This document shows positions 31,680 to 35,611 of a stretch of DNA of 35,611 nucleotides, in pieces. Made by a program: the position numbers and the translations under genes. Origin of the DNA: an uncultured Pelagibacteraceae bacterium (lineage in GTDB: Bacteria > Pseudomonadota > Alphaproteobacteria > Pelagibacterales > Pelagibacteraceae); assembly GCA_902574215.1 (NCBI GenBank), contig CACGMR010000008.1, forward strand, positions 1 to 35,611. The letters are read 5' to 3'. The stretch's first letter is position 1, and each line of letters opens with the position of its first letter. Under the pieces are notes generated by a model that was given only the letters and a program-made list of their open reading frames with translations, ran no database searches and was not told the origin of the DNA.

Positions 31680-32686
31680 AGTACTTTCCCCTTAAATATT
31701 CCTGACGGCCGATATATTAAAACTATTACAAGTATGGAGAATGATACAGCAAATTTATAATCTGTAGATAGAAGTTGAACTAAACTATCTGGTTCCATAC
31801 TTTCTGGTAAAACATACATAAAAAATTTCTTGTAGGCATAAGTTAATAAAATTTCTGAAAAAGCAATTACATATCCACCTAAAAAGGCTCCAAACGGATT
31901 TCCAATTCCTCCAACTATTGCAGCAGCGAAAATAGGAAGCATATTATTAAAGTAGGTAAATGGTTTAAAACTTTTATCTAAACCATACAAAGCATCACCT
32001 ATTGTAGCTAAAATTCCAGCAATAACCCACGTAACTAAAACTATTTTTTTTGGATCAATACCTGATAGCAAAGCAAGATCCTCATTATCAGAATAAGCTT
32101 TCATGCTTTTGCCGGTTTTAGTTTTATTTAGAAACCAAAATAATAAAGAAACCAAAACTATTGTAACAAATATTGTTAAGACTTGAGTTGATTTTATTGC
32201 AAGACCTTCGTTTAGGCCTGTCATCTCCTTAAATTCACGTGCTTTAATAATGAATTTTTCACCATCAAAAAATCTTCTGTCGCCAGGTCCAATAATAATT
32301 CTTACCACGGCTTGTGTTACAAACATTACTCCAATACTTACCATTGCAAACTGAACTGGAGGGCTTTTCTGGTGTCTATAATATTTGAAGACAAATTTAT
32401 CTATTAAAAGCATATAAAGAATCATGAAAATAATTCCAAATGGGATAGCTAATAAAGCAGTAGGTAAAACACCCAAAGAGACACCTAATGATTGAAAATA
32501 CCATGTAAACAAAATTGTCATCATGGTTCCAAAAGACATCATGTCACCAGTTGCAAAGTTTGCAAATCGTAAAATTCCATAAATTAATGTTACAAATATT
32601 GCGCCAAGCGCTAACTGAGAACCATAAGTTAATGCAGGAATAAAAATATAATTTAATAAAAGAATTATCGCATTTACAAAATCCAT
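31676..32686 (-). CDS. livH: LIV-type ABC permease LivH
   Basis: Second membrane subunit, 336 residues, about eight helices. GAIFVTLIYGILRFANFATGDMM near the N-terminus is the LivH landmark, and the ATPase-contact loop is KSMKAYSDNEDLALLSGID. A GGGAGGG ribosome-binding site overlaps the end of livF, placing the ATG at 32686, one base after the livF stop. Confidence 0.88.
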   Translation of the reverse strand: MDFVNAIILLLNYIFIPALTYGSQLALGAIFVTLIYGILRFANFATGDMMSFGTMMTILFTWYFQSLGVSLGVLPTALLAIPFGIIFMILYMLLIDKFVFKYYRHQKSPPVQFAMVSIGVMFVTQAVVRIIIGPGDRRFFDGEKFIIKAREFKEMTGLNEGLAIKSTQVLTIFVTIVLVSLLFWFLNKTKTGKSMKAYSDNEDLALLSGIDPKKIVLVTWVIAGILATIGDALYGLDKSFKPFTYFNNMLPIFAAAIVGGIGNPFGAFLGGYVIAFSEILLTYAYKKFFMYVLPESMEPDSLVQLLSTDYKFAVSFSILVIVLIYRPSGIFKGKVL

Positions 32687-32687
32687 A

Positions 32688-33395
32688 TTACCCTCCCAAA
32701 AAAGAGCTTCTTACTCTTGGATCGTCTAATAATTCTTTTCCAGTGCCTGAATAACGATTTTCTCCAGTAACTAGTACATAGCCTCTATCTGAAATGCTTA
32801 AGGCTTGTTTTGCATTTTGTTCTACCATTAAGATAGCAACGTTTGTTCTTTTTACTTTTACAATATGATCAAATAATTCATCCATAACAATTGGTGATAC
32901 ACCAGCAGTTGGCTCATCTAACATTAAAACAGTAGGTTTGATCATTAATGCTCGACCTAGAGCTACTTGTTGTCTTTGACCTCCAGATAGTTCACCAACC
33001 ATCTGATTTCTTTTCTCTCTTAAAATTGGAAATAGTTCGTAAATTTCCTCAATTATATTTTTGATTTCATCCTCAACAAGAAATGCACCCATTTCTAAAT
33101 TTTCTTCAACAGTCATGCCTGCAAAAACATTTTTGGTCTGTGGGACAAAAGAAATACCTTGTTTAACTCTATCTTGAGGAGATAATTTAGAAATATCTTT
33201 ACCATCAATCTTTACTGATCCAGATTTTAAATTAAGCAATCCCAACATTGCTTTCATAGCAGTTGATTTACCAGCTCCATTAGGGCCTAGAATAGAAACT
33301 ATTTCTCCCTTATTTACATTTACTGAACACGAACTAATAATGTCAGGACCATTACCATAACCACCTGTCATTTCTATTCCTTCAAAATATGCCAT
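32688..33395 (-). CDS. livF: LIV-type ABC ATPase LivF
   Basis: ATPase of 235 residues, usual LivF length. Walker A GPNGAGKST, the LivF-typical VPQTKNVFAGMTVEENLEMG, signature LSGGQRQQVALGRAL, Walker B MLDEPTAG, and VEQNAKQAL with the LivF pattern of histidine replaced by glutamine region (EQNA). The C-terminus GTGKELLDDPRVRSSFLGG is also LivF-like. The start overlaps the livG stop by one base. Confidence 0.9.
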   Translation of the reverse strand: MAYFEGIEMTGGYGNGPDIISSCSVNVNKGEIVSILGPNGAGKSTAMKAMLGLLNLKSGSVKIDGKDISKLSPQDRVKQGISFVPQTKNVFAGMTVEENLEMGAFLVEDEIKNIIEEIYELFPILREKRNQMVGELSGGQRQQVALGRALMIKPTVLMLDEPTAGVSPIVMDELFDHIVKVKRTNVAILMVEQNAKQALSISDRGYVLVTGENRYSGTGKELLDDPRVRSSFLGG

Positions 33396-34183
33396 TAATT
33401 TGTATCCTTTAATTTTGATCCTCTACCAAGATAACTTTCAATAACTTTTTCATCCTTTTTCGCTTCGTCAACACTTCCCTCAAATAAAACTGATCCCTCA
33501 GCCATTACAATCACTGGATCACACAATCTTCCAATAAAATCCATATCATGCTCTATCATGCAAAAAGTGTAACCTTTTTCTTTATTTAACTTTTCTATCG
33601 CAGTTCCAAGATCTTTTAACAAAGTTCTGTTAACCCCAGCTCCTACTTCATCTAATAATACTAATTTTGCATCTACCATCATCGTTCTTCCAAGTTCTAA
33701 TAATTTCTTTTGTCCACCTGAAAGATTTCCAGCAAGCTCATTAGATAAATGTCCTAAATTTAAAAATTCAACAACTTCTTTTGCTTTTTCTTTAACCACA
33801 GCTTCTTCTTGTGCTACTAAACCTGGTTTAAATAATGCTGTCATTATTTTTTCCCCAGATTGATTTCCAGGAACCATCATTAAATTTTCTAAAACAGACA
33901 AATTTGAAAACTCATGTGCTATTTGAAATGTTCTTAACAAACCTTTAGAAAATAATTCATATGATGGGACATCTGTAATGTTTTCGTCATCAAAAATTAC
34001 ATTTCCACCTGATGATTTTAAGTTTCCAGCAATTAAATTGAATAAAGTGGTTTTACCAGATCCATTCGGTCCAATAATACCAGTGATTGTTCCTCTTTTA
34101 ACTTTTATTGAACAATCTGAAACTGCAGCTAATCCCCCAAAATATTTGCTTAAATTATTAATCTCTAAAATATTTTCAGACAT
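33395..34183 (-). CDS. livG: LIV-type ABC ATPase LivG
   Basis: ATPase of 262 residues. Walker A GPNGSGKTT, LLRTFQIAHEFSNLSVLENLM, signature LSGGQKKLLELGRTM, Walker B LLDEVGAGVN and H-loop EHDMDFI match LivG. In the Walker B region the usual proline of DEP is valine (DEVGAG), a small deviation seen in some family members. It starts five bases after the stop of the P5C-reductase-like gene, so the importer is co-transcribed with that gene. Confidence 0.9.
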   Translation of the reverse strand: MSENILEINNLSKYFGGLAAVSDCSIKVKRGTITGIIGPNGSGKTTLFNLIAGNLKSSGGNVIFDDENITDVPSYELFSKGLLRTFQIAHEFSNLSVLENLMMVPGNQSGEKIMTALFKPGLVAQEEAVVKEKAKEVVEFLNLGHLSNELAGNLSGGQKKLLELGRTMMVDAKLVLLDEVGAGVNRTLLKDLGTAIEKLNKEKGYTFCMIEHDMDFIGRLCDPVIVMAEGSVLFEGSVDEAKKDEKVIESYLGRGSKLKDTN

Positions 34184-34188
34184 TTGAT

Positions 34189-34956
34189 TTATTTACTTAA
34201 TCTTCGATGAATACTATTTAAGGTTTTTTCTAGAGATTTATAAAAACCAGCTTTAGTTAATTCTTTTACACCTTGTTCATTCAATCCTTTAGGTGTTTGA
34301 GATTCTTTAACTAAATTTTTTAAATTTTCTTTTGAATTTTCTACAGCATCTTGTGATAAAGCCAAAAACAGAGAAGTGATATATTTTTGAGCATTATTTC
34401 TTTTAACTCCTCTTTTCACTAACCAATCAGTCATTACTCTCATTACTTCGTAAAAAGGTGCCATCATTCCTGAAGTTGACCAAAAATTAATTGAGGATTT
34501 TTCATTTTTAATTTCTACAGTTGTTCCCAAATTATTGAAAAATGCTTTAACTTTCGAATTAGGAGGACAAATAGGTACCGGGCCTTTCTTTAACGAAATC
34601 GGAGGTAAAGGTATTGCTCTTACAATCTTTGCTTTTACTTTAATTGCTTTCTTTAATTGAGATAAAGTAATTGTCGAAATAAAGCTAACAACAGTTTGAG
34701 TTGATTTAAATTTTAAATCTTTGATAATTTTTTCACCAACAGTAGGAGTAACAGATAAAAATACCCAATTAGATTGATCTACAATTTTTTGATTATTCTT
34801 AGCAATAACTATTTTTTTAAACTTTCTTTTTAGCCCAAGAGCTATTTTTTTATTTCTTGGAGAAATAATAATTTTCTTATAAGAAATTTTTGATTTACAT
34901 ATTCCAGTAATCACTGAAGCTGCAATTTTTCCTGTACCAATAAAACCTAAATTCAT
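34189..34956 (-). CDS. Pyrroline-5-carboxylate-reductase-like oxidoreductase (atypical)
   Basis: P5CR-fold protein of 255 residues. Rossmann GTGKIA at 7-12, ISPRNKK after the second strand (R/K there suggests NADPH), FLSVTPT in place of the usual AVKP segment, RAIPLPPISLKKGP in place of the RxMPNTP segment, and a helical C-terminal domain. The family motif SPGGTT is replaced by TPKGLN. It may therefore reduce a different imine or be a related dehydrogenase, and a proline-synthesis call would be unsafe. It lies 32 bases downstream of the glutarate hydroxylase gene and five bases upstream of livG. Confidence 0.75.
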   Translation of the reverse strand: MNLGFIGTGKIAASVITGICKSKISYKKIIISPRNKKIALGLKRKFKKIVIAKNNQKIVDQSNWVFLSVTPTVGEKIIKDLKFKSTQTVVSFISTITLSQLKKAIKVKAKIVRAIPLPPISLKKGPVPICPPNSKVKAFFNNLGTTVEIKNEKSSINFWSTSGMMAPFYEVMRVMTDWLVKRGVKRNNAQKYITSLFLALSQDAVENSKENLKNLVKESQTPKGLNEQGVKELTKAGFYKSLEKTLNSIHRRLSK

Positions 34957-34988
34957 AATTTCGGATACTTTATATTGATTATATTGAA

Positions 34989-35611
34989 TTAATTAACAAA
35001 AAAAGAACCTCTAATTCTTAGTAATTCTCTACTTAATTCCTTGTTTTCTTTGAAGGGTTTTCTTCCATGAAGCCAGAAATAATTATTTGCAACCACAGAG
35101 AATCCAACGGGTAATTTTGTAATTATTTTATTTTTACTTTCCTCTAACCCATCAGATAATCTTTGTAAAAAATTTCCTTGGTCCATATTTTGTGGTTCTG
35201 GAAATTGATCTATATAAGATATTGTTGGTCTTCCTTCGTTATCAGACGAAAAGATTGGGTGCTCTACCTTGTAATCAATATTTTTACTTTTTGGTGATCC
35301 CCAAACAAAATTTTGTCTACCTACTGGATCATTGTATAAATCATCACAATGCTCCCAGTCATCAAGATGTAACATAGCTGTTTCTCCACCTTCAACATTT
35401 TGCTCATCAATTTTTGTCATAATTAACCAATCGGTTACATCTTTAACATATGTCCCATCTGTATGAAGATCCATATTTCTATAAGCTTTTCTTAAGTAAG
35501 AGTCGCTAGTATCTTCATGTTTTACATGAAAACGAGCATAGTATTTTCCTGCCATCGCATCATGATTTGGTACACCAATTAAATGAGCTATTGCAGTTGA
35601 TAACTTAACTA
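34989..35611 (-). CDS. glaH: Glutarate 2-hydroxylase GlaH/CsiD (partial, cut by right edge)
   Basis: Fe(II)/2-oxoglutarate oxygenase that converts glutarate to L-2-hydroxyglutarate in the lysine-to-succinate route. The frame stays open to the right edge (upstream residues read STAIAHLIGVPNHDAMAGKY), so ATG 35555 is internal and the N-terminus lies outside. Segments matching E. coli CsiD from memory: GKYYARF, SDSYLRKAYRNMDLHTDGTY (iron ligands in HTD), MTKIDEQN, MLHLDDWEHCDDL, SYIDQFPEPQ, WLHGRKPF (distal iron histidine) and ELLRIRGSF. About 207 codons are visible of roughly 320 expected. First visible gene of the operon that continues with the P5CR-like gene and livGFHM. Confidence 0.9.
   Translation of the reverse strand, partial: VKLSTAIAHLIGVPNHDAMAGKYYARFHVKHEDTSDSYLRKAYRNMDLHTDGTYVKDVTDWLIMTKIDEQNVEGGETAMLHLDDWEHCDDLYNDPVGRQNFVWGSPKSKNIDYKVEHPIFSSDNEGRPTISYIDQFPEPQNMDQGNFLQRLSDGLEESKNKIITKLPVGFSVVANNYFWLHGRKPFKENKELSRELLRIRGSFFVN

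Noticed and set aside
1-35611. CRISPR arrays, tRNA or rRNA genes, insertion sequences, prophage or attachment sites
   Set aside because: No regularly spaced repeats, no cloverleaf-like GC-rich blocks, no transposase, integrase or terminal inverted repeats were seen on either strand.

Overview
The window is a gene-dense, very AT-rich stretch with 1-8 base overlaps or gaps between most genes, no RNA genes, no insertion sequences and no gene-free stretch over about 130 bases. Together with the content (osmolyte and glycerol-phosphate ABC importers, many 2-oxoglutarate oxygenases, quaternary-amine catabolism), this fits a streamlined marine alphaproteobacterium of the SAR11/Pelagibacterales type. 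That assignment is an inference from composition and gene content, not from a marker gene.

Layout. (1) Bases 1-6173, minus strand: a Ugp-type glycerol-3-phosphate/glycerophosphodiester import operon, transcribed right to left as ugpB, ugpA, two tandem ugpE paralogues, ugpC, a glycerophosphodiester phosphodiesterase and a 2H-phosphoesterase-like protein cut by the left edge. (2) Bases 6296-16773: a quaternary-amine island. It has a gamma-butyrobetaine-hydroxylase-like oxygenase, a divergent betaine importer (proXWV) with an SDR, and a divergent pair of operons: L-carnitine dehydrogenase plus a beta-keto acid cleavage enzyme (minus), and a betainyl-CoA-type thioesterase, a TauD-family oxygenase, a PhnZ/TmpB-type HD oxygenase and a choline-dehydrogenase-like GMC oxidoreductase (plus). 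(3) Bases 16776-21903: a ureohydrolase (minus), then two tandem DMT transporters, an IPNS-like oxygenase and a C-terminally short GlpD. (4) Bases 22027-27743: a tightly coupled five-gene operon (luciferase-like monooxygenase, ThDP enzyme, AA_synth/DUF1185 protein, alpha/beta hydrolase, aldehyde dehydrogenase) whose pathway I do not recognise. (5) Bases 27851-35611: a branched-chain-amino-acid-type binding protein facing, across a bidirectional terminator, a long minus-strand operon: glutarate 2-hydroxylase (cut by the right edge), a P5C-reductase-like protein, livG, livF, livH, livM, a 23-residue micro-ORF and an MFS transporter.

How it fits together. Region 1 plus GlpD would import and oxidise glycerol phosphate. 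Region 2 holds a complete predicted path gamma-butyrobetaine -> carnitine -> 3-dehydrocarnitine -> betainyl-CoA -> glycine betaine, next to a betaine-type importer. Embedded in it is an oxygenase/HD-oxygenase pair resembling the two-step oxidative C-P bond cleavage systems PhnY/PhnZ and TmpA/TmpB; the TmpAB product is also glycine betaine. That pair, with an unusual TauD partner, and the five-gene flavin/ThDP operon are the best candidates for undescribed biochemistry here.
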